64,000 nt of DNA from Mercurialis annua (Eukaryota > Streptophyta > Magnoliopsida > Malpighiales > Euphorbiaceae). The translations under genes were made by a program, and so were the position numbers. The stretch spans positions 2,170,001 through 2,234,000 of the forward strand of contig NC_065574.1 of NCBI RefSeq assembly GCF_937616625.2, read 5' to 3'. The notes beneath the pieces were generated by a model. That model made no database searches. It was not told the origin of the DNA and saw only the letters and a program-made list of their open reading frames with translations. Positions 35,877 through 46,000 of this stretch are shown piece by piece (position 1 is the first letter of the stretch; each line of letters begins with the position of its first letter).

Positions 35877-36245
35877 ATGGCTTCATCAATGAGAGGTTCA
35901 AGAAAGCAACTTTGCTATGATTCTAATCTTTTGCCTGTTATTACAGACTTCTACATCAGGTATATGAACCGAACCGCCCACCGTGATATTTGTTTTAGTC
36001 GTTTCTTTCTCTTGAATCTGATTTTGTATACGCCTGCAGTTCCGTTAGTGTTTTTCAGACATGAACGTAGAGCGAGTATGGCAGAACGGGCGATAGGTTC
36101 GTCTCCTCCTAATTGTGTGGGCAAGTGCAAAGGTTGTTCTCCATGCAGAGCAATTTTATTCACTGTGCCTGTGCATGATAAAGAAGCTGGTTACTATCCT
36201 GTCGTATGGAATTGCTACTGTGCAGACCATATTTACAAGCCTTGA
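35877..36245 (+). CDS. EPFL secreted-peptide gene A, signal exon frameshifted
   Basis: Exon 1 ends at 35959, the intron is 35960-36039 (80 bp) and exon 2 is 36040-36245. The mature part, from GSSPPNC, has six cysteines (C-x3-C-x2-C-x2-C then C-x-C) and ends YYPVVWNCYCADHIYKP, as in EPFL4/5/6-type peptides, apoplastic ligands for ERECTA kinases. Against gene B, exon 1 lacks two bases after the RGSRK codons. The ATG at 35877 therefore enters a wrong frame (QLCYDSN...) across the hydrophobic signal. The right frame has an internal ATG at 35917 giving MILIFCLLLQTSTS, a short but possible signal peptide that splices in phase to exon 2. The 35877 frame also stays open through the unspliced intron into the EPF domain. 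It may be a young pseudogene, a gene with a shifted start, or an intron-retained form. Confidence 0.72.
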   Translation: MASSMRGSRKQLCYDSNLLPVITDFYIRYMNRTAHRDICFSRFFLLNLILYTPAVPLVFFRHERRASMAERAIGSSPPNCVGKCKGCSPCRAILFTVPVHDKEAGYYPVVWNCYCADHIYKP

Positions 36246-37471
36246 TATATGTTATGGTATTTCAGTAAAAACAAACAGATTTTATACAAGTTTTGTGGGG
36301 ATTAACTCAATGCCCTCGTTTGTTTCTGGTACATTAGGGTATGAAACTAGCTTACATTGTATTCCTGAGATTATCAATTAAAAAGGTCCATTTTCGTTTT
36401 ATTGGCAATCAACTTAAGTTTCGGTTTTATCGTTGATACTCCTGCCAAACAAATTATGTTCGTATCAACGGAACATAGAATTCGGTGAATTGGCACTCGA
36501 AAAGCTTATTGAGCTCGAACCTGACGATGCAGGCAACTACATATGCTAGAGACACTTCACACTCCTATATAGAGCAAATATATGCTGAGGTATACAGAGC
36601 AAATGTATAGCTATTTAGATGGATAGTTGACTAATCTTGCTATATTCCTTTTATAATTGCTAGGTGAATATCGATGATATTTGTGCCTTAGTGTTCAAAT
36701 CGAATCAAACTGAAATTTTAATTTTTTTTAAACTAAATGAAGTTATGTTATAACAAAAAAAAAATCAAACTGAACCAACCGATTCGTCTTTTAGTCTGAT
36801 TTTATTGCTTCCATTTGCACCTTGTGAGTTTTAATTGTCTTTACTCCAAAAATAAAACTGAATCTATATCATTACTGTATCATAATCTTCAAACTAATCA
36901 TCGTGAATATTTTGACAAGTGGATTGACTAAAAATTATCAAATGACTTTTTTTTGTTATTCTTATTATTATTAAATTTTACAATGTAAAATATGAAAAGT
37001 GAAAACTTATAAAATTTTAAAAGTCCAACAACTATGAAATTTGAAAAGTTTTATTGTATAATAAATGTTTACGAGTATTTGAATAGACATAGCTTTTTAA
37101 AAATCTAATCAATAATATTTTTAAAAATTGTGATTAATTTTTTAAAAAAGTTTTAATGTATTAATAGTCTTTTTACAATTTATTGTATATTAATAGTTTA
37201 TATAAATTTTGCACACCTCGATTTGTGACAATTATTACCAAGCATGTATATAAACTTAGATATACAACATTTCACCATAAAATTTTATTGCTGATAATAG
37301 GACTAGAAGAAATTTTAGGGAAGTCATGAACCAAAATTAACTTGGAAAACTCTAAACAATAGGAAGCTAATAATACACTATTGCAAGCTTTAGCCATTTC
37401 TTAAATAGCAAAGTTTTACAATGAAATATATTCCTGAAAATCAGGCTATGAATTGTTATGTAAATTACTTG
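36246..37471. other. Spacer between EPFL genes A and B
   Basis: It holds the 3' end of the first duplicated segment, a PPR-gene scrap (36478-36600), AT-rich filler, and from 37240 the promoter part of the second duplicated segment. Confidence 0.5.
36478..36600 (+). pseudogene. Fragment of a PPR protein gene (E-motif region)
   Basis: From 36478 the frame reads EFGELALEKLIELEPDDAGN, then YIC and a stop at 36547. The word ELxxLExLIELEP-x-x-AGNY is the hallmark of the E motif that follows the repeats in plant PPR proteins. After a frame change, IYAEVYRAN fits the normal continuation (SNIYAE). Nothing else of the gene is visible, and the fragment begins just past the end of the first duplicated EPFL segment. 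It is a dead scrap. Confidence 0.6.
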
Positions 37472-37479
37472 TATAAATA
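37472..37479 (+). promoter_or_regulatory. TATA box of second EPFL gene
   Basis: TATAAATA lies 88 bp before the ATG and is followed by cccaaccattgttgcatta, as before gene A. Confidence 0.6.
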
Positions 37480-37559
37480 CCCAACCATTGTTGCATTAAG
37501 ATCATAGAACTTAAAAAAAAAAAAACAAGATTACTATTAATACTAAATAGGATTTGGTC

Positions 37560-37980
37560 ATGGCTTCATCAATGAGAGATTCAAGAAAGCTAAACTTTGC
37601 TATGATCCTAATGTTTTGTCTGTTATCAGGTACGAACCGGCAGCCACCGTGATTTTTGTTTTGGCTGTTGCTTCTTTCTTTTGAATATGTTTTCGTTTAC
37701 GTCTGCAGTTCTGTTTGTGAGACATGATGCGATGGCAGAAGAGGCGCCAGGTCCAGCGACAAGTCCAACATCAGGTCCGACGACAGGTACGATGACAGGT
37801 TCGGCTAAAAGTTCCACGACAGGTTCGGGTCCTCCTAATTGTGTGGGCAAGTGCAATGGTTGCACTCCATGCAACTCAGTTTTATCTGTTGTGCCTCCTG
37901 CGCCAGGGTACGATCAAGCACCTGAGTACTATCCTGTCATATGGAAGTGTCGATGTGGAGACAATAACTATATGCCTTGA
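37560..37980 (+). CDS. EPFL secreted-peptide gene B
   Basis: Exons 37560-37629 and 37709-37980 give 342 nt, 113 residues. Exon 1 encodes a signal peptide (MASSMRDSRKLNFAMILMFC). Exon 2 begins with a Pro/Thr/Gly/Ser spacer made of degenerate ACAGGT-type units, then PPNC starts the EPF domain: C-x3-C-x2-C-x2-C, a loop, EYYPVIWKCRCG and the terminal NYMP. Six cysteines and the EYYP...W-x-C-x-CG...YMP end are closest to EPFL4/5/6 (CHALLAH group). Such peptides are processed, secreted and read by ERECTA-family receptors in stem, stomatal and organ patterning. Of the cluster's first two genes this is the intact one. The ATG at 37560 gives the only usable signal peptide. Subfamily placement is by eye. 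Confidence 0.87.
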
Positions 37981-39172
37981 TTTATATAATGGTATTTCAG
38001 TAGAAAACAAGCTTCTGTTTTACAGATTCTATACAAGTTTTGTGTTTGATTTACTCTATGTTCTGTTTTTGTTCCTGATATATTATAGTAGGAAGGAAAC
38101 TAGCTTCCATTGTATTCCTGAGATTATTAATAATATATTTATTTTATTTTTGTTTCGCAACCAATTCGAGTTTCGGTTTTATCGTTGGTCAGATACTCCT
38201 GCCAAACCAACTTTGTTTGTGTTATAATGATCTTAGTTCTCCATTTCTTCCCATATGGCAAGCCATGAAAAGAAACTAAAATCAAGTACGGCATATGTTG
38301 ATAAAAGAAAATAGTTCAATTTACAGAGATCATATTGCTCAATTTCAAAATAATGCAACAACAGTATGGTAATTGATTTTCAGGTACCCAAACTATCATT
38401 TTATTACAATTTGTTGACTAAACTTATTAATTCGTTTTATTTTAGTTACTAAACTTCTCTTTTATTTCAAGGAAAGAATTTCGGACAAAAATGCAATGCT
38501 TATTAATCAATTTTCACTTATTTTTGCCTAAAAGCTTGTCATGCATGTGGAAAGTTTTTATGCTAAATTATGCATGCCTAGCAAATGTTTAGACAAAAAC
38601 AAGAAAAAATCGGTCCTCGTGTATGCATTTTTAGCTGGAAAACCTTCAGTTGAAAGGAAATTAAAATTTAAAAACTAAAATAAACCAAGCAAAATTTGGT
38701 CATCAAAACAAAATAAGACAATAGTTTGGGACCAATACCTAAGAATTAATTACCCAATAACGGCATAAGCTTAATTATTCTCAACTTGGAGTTGGATGTA
38801 TAGAGAGGGAAACAAAAGAAAAGAAAAGAAAGAAACCTGATTAAGATCCTGCCATTACATTTTTGAAACTAGAACTTCACATTGGTGCAAGTAAAATCAC
38901 CTTCAAAAGGAATATTTGGTCATATTCCTATATGCAAAATCATAAAATGGATTCTACTAAAATGTTAACATCTTTTCTACTTTGGTAAAATTACTGTCAT
39001 TTTCACAACTAAAAGAACACATAGATTAGTTCCTATATCAAACCCTAGTTTCCATTTATATACTTACTTCACATTAGTATATATATTTACCACACTTTTG
39101 TTTTCATAACATCACAAAAACATAAGCAAACATATAGAAAATAACAAGCATTCTTCACTCATTTTGTTTTCT
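37981..39172. other. Spacer between EPFL genes B and C
   Basis: It contains the 3' flank of gene B (shared with gene A to about 38225), an inverted-repeat element at 38383-38734, and the AT-rich upstream region of gene C. No further gene is seen. Confidence 0.5.
38383..38734. mobile_element. Inverted-repeat MITE between EPFL genes
   Basis: The left arm ggtacccaaactatcatttt and right arm ...acaatagtttgggacc are imperfect complements over roughly 45 bp (tttgttgactaaact against agcaaaatttggtcatcaaa). Length is ~350 bp, with no coding capacity. The target duplication is unclear. Confidence 0.55.
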
Positions 39173-39557
39173 ATGGCTTCGAACTCGAGACAGCTAAAGC
39201 TTGCTATGATGCTAATCTTTTGTTTGTTATTAAGACCTTCTAAACCAGGTAAATGAAGCATGAACATGCAAGCAGTGTTTATTTTTCAATTGCATACTAA
39301 ACTAATGTTTTGTTTTCTTATGTGCATTCGCAGATGCAATGCAATTTTCGAGATATGATAGTAGGATTACGAACGAATTTGTGATAGATTCAAATCCTCC
39401 GAACTGTCAAGATAAGTGCCAGGGTTGCACGCCATGCACACCAATTGAAATCGGAGTGCCCACAGCATCTAAGCCTCCCCCAGTTTATCCTACAAGATCT
39501 GAGAGTAAACCTGTTGTATGGAAATGTACGTGCAAAGGTAAAATTTATGATCTCTGA
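39173..39557 (+). CDS. EPFL secreted-peptide gene C
   Basis: Exons 39173-39248 and 39334-39557 give 300 nt, 99 residues. Exon 1 is a clean signal peptide (MASNSRQLKLAMMLIFCLLL). In the domain, NPPNCQDKCQGCTPC provides four cysteines and VVWKCTCKGKIYDL the last two. The loop is ...GVPTASKPPPVYPTRSESK. It shares the gene A/B plan (same intron position and phase, same ...MASxxR start) but is clearly older: the flanks no longer align, the EYYP motif is lost, and the C-terminus ends DL rather than MP or KP. It is probably a functional secreted ligand of the ERECTA-binding EPFL family; receptor specificity cannot be told from sequence. Confidence 0.85.
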
Positions 39558-40339
39558 TGGATGATATGTCGTGGAGAGCGAAAGGAAGTTAGTTTTATGA
39601 TAGAATAGGATACACACCGTTGAGATTCACTGAAATTGTTAACTACATGTTACTGCAATAAATCATCACAGTTGATTTGATTTTAGTCTGGACTGTTCTA
39701 CATGATGAATTATAAGAATTTGTTCTCATGCACTAAAACAATTACATGATAGTTTTCAAATCATAACGCGTTATGGTAGTGAACTTACTTGAAGTTGAAG
39801 AGGTTTCAGGAATTCTTTTAACATGATGGTATATTCAGGTGAATATGTGGCCATTTCTTTCAATCAGATCTCAGTTTTGATTCCACCCTTGGTAATGCAG
39901 CTGCTGCAAAAGTTCAAATTAATTGTATCACAATTCCACATTTAAAAAAACAGGCATCAGCCATAATGCAGACATCCAGACATAGAATCAATTCGTATTC
40001 TTAACGAGAAAAGAAAAGGTTAAAAAAAAGATCATTTTTAAGGTTTTACCCACTAAATGCTACAACACATTCACATATGAAAAACGCCATAATTCGACAA
40101 CAATGAACTTGCATAGATAATGAAACTACATCATATTATGAATTCACGTCATGGGAATTTGTGTAATTGTTATATAATCATGTTTGTCACATATTGATTA
40201 TGGTATCACAATCATAATGATAAGCGGCAGAATCTTACTTTTAATTTTTCCAAAGTGAGGAGTTTTGCAAGACAATCTCTTCAACATGTTAAAGCAAGCC
40301 TTTCCTGCTCTGCATAGAAGTCTTCTGTACAACCCTGGT

Positions 40340-40393
40340 TCAGATTCTGTCCTGGAGAAGGAGCTCCAGATAATGATCTAACTCTGACTTCAT
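40340..40393 (-). pseudogene. Possible hAT transposase C-terminal scrap
   Basis: The minus-strand frame reads MKSELDHYLELLLQDRI then stop. KSELDxYLE is the start of the hAT dimerisation domain in plant RICESLEEPER/DAYSLEEPER-type transposases. Only this short word is recognisable, so chance similarity cannot be excluded. Confidence 0.28.
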
Positions 40394-42990
40394 AGACAAA
40401 ATCACCTTGAAGCCAAAAAGGCATTTGTGTAATAAAGGAAATTTGTGTAGTCAGATGAACAACAATGTAAAGCAACCTAAATTAATTGAAAAAGAAAACT
40501 ACGAACGAAAAGGACCGCAATGTACAAGGGACCCCGACAAGAATGGAAACCACATAACCATGGGCCAGAGATATCATATTTAACCCAAAACCCTAAGGCA
40601 ATGGGTTAGTCAGTCCATTGCACTTATATGTTCCACATTCTACTAATAACTTTCCAACGTGGGATTTTCAATCACACTTGTTATTCAACATAATCTTGAT
40701 ATGGAGGCCATATCAGTCGGGTGATAAGTTATTACTCTAGAGTCGCAGAAGTTTAACTCAGAACTTGCTAATTCTACGACATACCCCACCTCGAGCTGTA
40801 CAATTATCAGCCATCTTAGACTTGAATGCATTCGAGTTACGCGGAAGTGCACGTTCAACAACCGATCTCCTTAAATCTCCATTCACAGCGACATTATGAC
40901 AAACAGCACAACTGCATCCATCACAGTATCCTCCAGAACCCATTCACAGTGCCCATTTTCACTGGTAGAGTTAATTATAATCACTTCCTAATTAAGTGCA
41001 TATATATGCAAAATGCTTATTTAACTGGTAACCCTAGGAAAATTAATTTTGTTCACTCACAACTGCAAGCATTTTGAATACTTGCAATGACGTTGTCTTC
41101 CTCCTCTGCTGCTAGTAATTTTAAAATACAAATGTCAGTAAAAAACACAAGTAGAATTTAATTTTAACAAAATAATTAATTCAAACCAGAGAACTGATGG
41201 AGAGTGTCGATTGGCCGGTGATGTGGTGGTGACTGGAGACGAGCCGAACTCGAAGAAAACTAGACGTCTGGTCTAGCCAGCTTCTTTGCAAACATGAGTC
41301 TGGTTCTTCTTTCTTCAACTGAATTTGGCAGGAAATTCATCGTGCCTATGTGATCGATCATCTAACTGATTTTCAACCTTTTTGGCGCGAAAACTCCATT
41401 CCAGCTCTTTAGCTCCATTAGAACACTCAAAAAAAAAACGGTTATGATTATTTTTTTAAAATCTAATTTATCGTTTTTCTCTTGCTACATATATCTATGT
41501 TCTTCCATTTTTTCAGTAACCAGACAGGAATCAACTTTCTCTAGTGACGATGAAAAAAAGAAGAATTGAGCAGAGAAATATTACACTGTGTTTCTGGATT
41601 TGGTATTAAACTTTTTTTTAGGAGGGTATTCAACTATTTGAGTGTGATGTTTTTTATTTGTGTTTTAAAAGATTAAAAGTTCAACACTAAATTTGGATAT
41701 GTAAAAAATATAGGCATCTTAGGGTAGTTTTTCCTTCTCTTTTTGCCCCCTCTTGATACTAATATTGGCAAAAACAGGTCCTCTTCTAGTTCTATATAAC
41801 AAATTCGAGTTTACTATTTTTTTTTCCGTTATAGTCATTTATTTAAATTGCGGTGGAAAAAAACTTAATATACCCTTCATATTATTTTATATTTGAAATT
41901 CTTGATAGTCAAAAATAGAACTGACAATTTTCAACACGATTTTTTTACACGAGATGACACGACATAACGTTAAACGGATATTGATTGAGCTTATATGACA
42001 CAGTTAAACACCGGATTAAACAAATTAAACTCGTTTAATCCGTCAAAGACACGTTTAAACTTGTCTATTAATTATATTACTTAATTAAATTATTATAAGT
42101 GACCCAATATACTCATATAATGCATGTGATTTATCGATTGTTGTTTTTATATTAAAATAGATAGTTATTTTGAAAGTATATATTATTTGATCACACTCAC
42201 TTAATTAAAAAAATATGGTATATGAGTAAAATATGTATTTAATATGTTATCTGATTTAGTAAATAGATTAGACAGTTTTAACCTATTTAAGAAACATGTC
42301 GTATGTTAGTTTGAATTTTTGATATGATTAGTTAAACGGGTCATGTTCGAATTGGAGAAATTTGTCTATTTCTAAATGGTTATACGACATATTTATGATA
42401 CGGTGACACAAATATTAGCCTTCAAAATAAGACATATTCGAACTTTTTTATTTTAATTTGAACAAAAGGCTACCATCAAAATTAAAAATAAAAATGAAAC
42501 AAAATTGTTAATTTTAATAATTTGGTAAAAATAAAAAATGTGATATTTTTGAGCCAAAAAACTACCCAATTCTTTTGCACAATTTTATTTGTTCTTTTGC
42601 AAAATAATTAATTAATTAGATCGACCCTCGGTTCTCTATATCCCCACCGCACTAAGCACCTCCGTCACCGTGTTTCTAAATTAATCACATCTTCCTCTAC
42701 AGATTTTTTCTTTTCTGTAATTTTCTAAAAGAAGATAATAATTATTAACGACAACAACAGCTGAACAAAATCCCAATCGATCCAGGCTTTCAATTCCACC
42801 ACATTCCCAATTCCAAGGTTCTATTTCTAATCATTTTTATAATTTTTTCCCCCCTCCGATCCATGCTTTCAGATCTTGATATTTGCTGGATATAACGCTG
42901 TTGATTTATTTCAATTTGTTTGGTTAGTTGTGAATGTGATCCATGATTTGCTTATATTTTGTGGCGTAATTTGTGAATGCAGGGGATTTG

Positions 42991-43008
42991 ATGGGAGTAT
43001 TTGATTGA
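42991..43008 (+). promoter_or_regulatory. Short upstream ORF in the GC5 leader
   Basis: ATG GGA GTA TTT GAT TGA encodes five residues, ending 20 bp before the GC5 start codon. It lies just after the acceptor of the probable 5'-UTR intron and would be present in the spliced leader. Any effect on translation is inferred. Confidence 0.5.
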
Positions 43009-43028
43009 TTTGTTTTTAATCAAGATAT

Positions 43029-46000
43029 ATGGCTTGGTTTAGCGGGAAGGTAAACTTAGGGAACTTCCCGGATCTTGCTGGGGCGGTCAATAAGCTCAGT
43101 GAGAGTGTCAAAAATATCGAAAAGAATTTCGACAGTGCTCTTGGTTTGGAAGAGAAATCTGATTCTACTAGCAATGAAGGTAACTTTTTCTGCAATTTTA
43201 AAGTCAATATAGTTCATGCCTTGTATGTTGCAGTTGACTATTTGTGGAATAATGGAGCTGAAAATATTTTGTTTCGGAAACTAAGAATTGAATTCGGTTT
43301 TATTCTGTTTAATCTATTTCTTTGTTTGGGGAGATTTTAGCTGATGGAATTTAGTTCTTTTAATGCTGAAAGATTGAAATCATGGAAAGAAAAAAGTTAT
43401 GATTTTGCAAGAATTTGATATGTAATATATGTGATTGGTTCATTTTGGTGTTCTGCTAATGTAATGAGGTTCCTATGCTGGAAATGCATCTAAGACATGT
43501 GTTGGAGATTTGACGAAGTTAGTGAATAATTTAAACTACTTGTTTGTATATATGGAAGTTAAAGGTTCGGAGTTAATTTTTAGAATTTTCTCTTTACTTT
43601 CCTACCAGCTTCAGGATTATGGCCTGTTATGTCCTTTATGGGGCAGAAAAGCGATGATAGTAACACTGAATCTTCGGGAAAGACTGGATCACCAGAGAAA
43701 TTGTCTACTGTTGAGGAAAGTGACATACCCAAGTCTATCACTTCACAGCCTACAGATAGAGAAGAAAACAAATCGTCTATAAGTGAAAAAAAAGATGAAC
43801 AATCAGTGATTATAGAAGAAAAAGATAGTGTGGTTTCTGACCCAGTTAAAACTGAATCTGAAATTATTGAGTCTGCGCCTTTTGAAACTCCTGAATCTGT
43901 TGTTCATGATGTTAAGACTCTGGATTCAGCTGAAATTTCACAGGAGAAAGAGATCCCCGAAGTGGGGCCTTCTGAAGTTTCAGAGGCAGCAGAAGTCATA
44001 TCTGGAGCTGTCAAAGCAGATCAGCTTGAGAATGATACTGTTATGCATGATGAGTCACTAAGAGTGGTTGATGGGCATGAGAGCACTGATGAGCGTAAGA
44101 CACAAACAGACGGGACTCTGGAAGAAGGTTCTCCTGTTCTAGCTGAAAACTCTAGTGATGCCCAAGCTCAGTCATTAAATGATATTCAAGCTGTAGATGC
44201 AGTTGATTCATCTGGTTCACCAGTAAGTGCAGAAGAGACAGAGATCTCTCTTCCCTCTGTCAAGGCTTCAGAGGTGGTTCCTGAATCAGTTTCACGTGAA
44301 AATGAAGGAAGTGAACTGATGGTGGAAGAGGAAAAACAAGTCAATGACACTGAAATTGACATTAAGGAGCTACGCTTGAGCTCAGCGTCAAGCTTGTCTG
44401 ACTCCACAGATTCAGCTATTGATTTAGAAAAGATGAAGATGGAAATGAAAATGATGGAAACTGCATTGCAAGGAGCTGCAAGGCAAGCTCAGGTATTTTT
44501 ATTCTTGGTTGTGAAAACATAATTTGTAGGGGAATTATTACTTCAAACTTGGCCTCTCCACTGATGTTGTCCTTGTGCTATTTTTTCAAATACATCGTGT
44601 GGAGACTTTCCATATTGTTCTGCATAAAGTTCTTGAAATTCAACTGACTTATGATATTCTTTCCAGGCAAAGGCTGATGATATTGCAAAACTAATGAATG
44701 AAAATGAGCAACTTAAAGGTGTTATTGAGGATTTGAAGGTAACTATGCATCTTACCTTTTTGTTAGTTCCTTTAAACTACATCAAAACTAGGTATTTGTT
44801 TAATGTAGTTTGTTTCCTAAATTATAAAATTGCAGTTCCCAGCTACATTCTTTAATGGTTGCACCCAATTTTTTTTTTTTTCTGTTATAAATTATAAGTA
44901 TTATAATTTTATGATCTACTTCTTAGATCTCCATTTTTACATGCCCATGCACTTGAGTATTTGAAATTTCCAAACATGGAAGTTCAAACTCTATTATCTT
45001 CTCTAAGGTCTTCACTTTTCACTTGTTTTCTTAATGGAAGAAGGTCATATTATCTTGGTGTACTACTAGTCCACTACAGTCTTTTTTTTAACCTCTAATC
45101 ATCTTTCCCTCTAGTTTGAATCTTGATTTTGCGCATTCTTTTAAATGTGAAGAAACTATATCTTCTATATATGGCCTTTGTTTTTTTTATTTTAATGATT
45201 AAATGCTATGGTACAGAGAAAATCCACCGATGCAGAAGTTGAGACTTTAAGAGAGGAATACCATCAGAGGGTTGCAACTCTTGAAAGAAAGGTGTGCTCC
45301 TTTCAAAGTTTCCCCCAAATGGGTCATAACTTTTTCTTTTTTATATTTCTGAAATGCATTCTTCAATTTTGAAAGCCTGAACTGCCGACTGCTTACCTTT
45401 TGTTTTATAGCAACTATAAGTGATTAGAATGAGGTGTCACTGTCTTGAAGAATGAACAATTATTGGCTGTTGCATATGTAACCAAACATATGAAAAAGAT
45501 GACTGCACTCAACTACGTTGCATATGTTGATCACTTGTGTACTGCAAGCTGTTTCTTGATGTTTCATCAATTCATGAAAGACATTGCTTATTATTATTTT
45601 GCTCATTTTTCTATGGAAAAAGAAATAAGTTTTAGTTTATTTTGTGCTTCACCTTTTGTCATTATTTCTTACAAGTTAATTAAAAGCCATGGTCAGAATG
45701 TATTTCATGCAGAGTATTGGCGAGGTTTGATATTTTAGAAAATGTTGTATCATTTTGGTAAGCAAATATTGTGTTGAAGTTACATACATAAGACCCTAAT
45801 TAGTTATATTGTCTGTATGCATTTAAGATGGAGCGGATGACACATTTGTTTAAGTTAATTGATCTTTTATTTGCACATACTTTATTTATCACTGCTTTAA
45901 TTTAATTACACCTTTTAAGTTTGGTTGCAGGTTTATGCTCTTACAAAGGAAAGGGATACACTCAGGAGAGAGCAGAGCAGAAAGAGTGATGCAGCTGCTC

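Larger units (their letters stand above)
35595..36466 (+). repeat. Tandem-duplicated segment, copy 1 (EPFL gene plus promoter)
   Basis: This segment aligns end to end with 37240-38225: upstream words atgtttcaccataaa, tacactattgcaagct, tttcttaaatagca and attcctgaaaatcaggct, the two exons, and the 3' words attcctgagattat and gtttcggttttatcgttg. It shows that the first two EPFL genes arose by duplication of a unit with its own promoter. Confidence 0.85.
37240..38225 (+). repeat. Tandem-duplicated segment, copy 2 (EPFL gene plus promoter)
   Basis: Partner of 35595-36466. It is longer, partly through an expanded Thr/Gly/Ser spacer in exon 2 and insertions in the flanks. Confidence 0.85.
39558..43028. 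other. Intergenic region between EPFL C and GC5
   Basis: No complete gene. Traces: a possible hAT transposase scrap (40340-40393); about 40560-40760, a block with aaccctaaggcaatgggtta and tttccaacgtgggatttt, wording seen in dispersed plant repeats; a short coding-like minus-strand piece at about 41062-41114 next to a good splice donor (gttGTGAGT); and about 41930-42440, repeat-like words (cgtttaatccgtcaaaga, gttaaacgggtcatgttcg). The last 250 bp hold the GC5 leader with a probable 5'-UTR intron at 42818-42982. Confidence 0.4.

Noticed and set aside
40758..40943. Minus-strand cysteine-containing frame of 61 residues
   Set aside because: The cysteine spacing fits no known plant secreted peptide I recognise, there is no signal peptide, and it lies in repeat-like sequence.
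41062..41330. Possible minus-strand gene with a good donor (gttGTGAGT)
   Set aside because: One short frame (EEEDNVIASIQNACS) looks coding-like, but I could not connect it to convincing neighbouring exons or a known protein.
43510..44061. Overlapping frames in GC5 exon 2
   Set aside because: Shadows of the true exon 2 frame, which joins in phase with exons 1 and 3 and continues the golgin.
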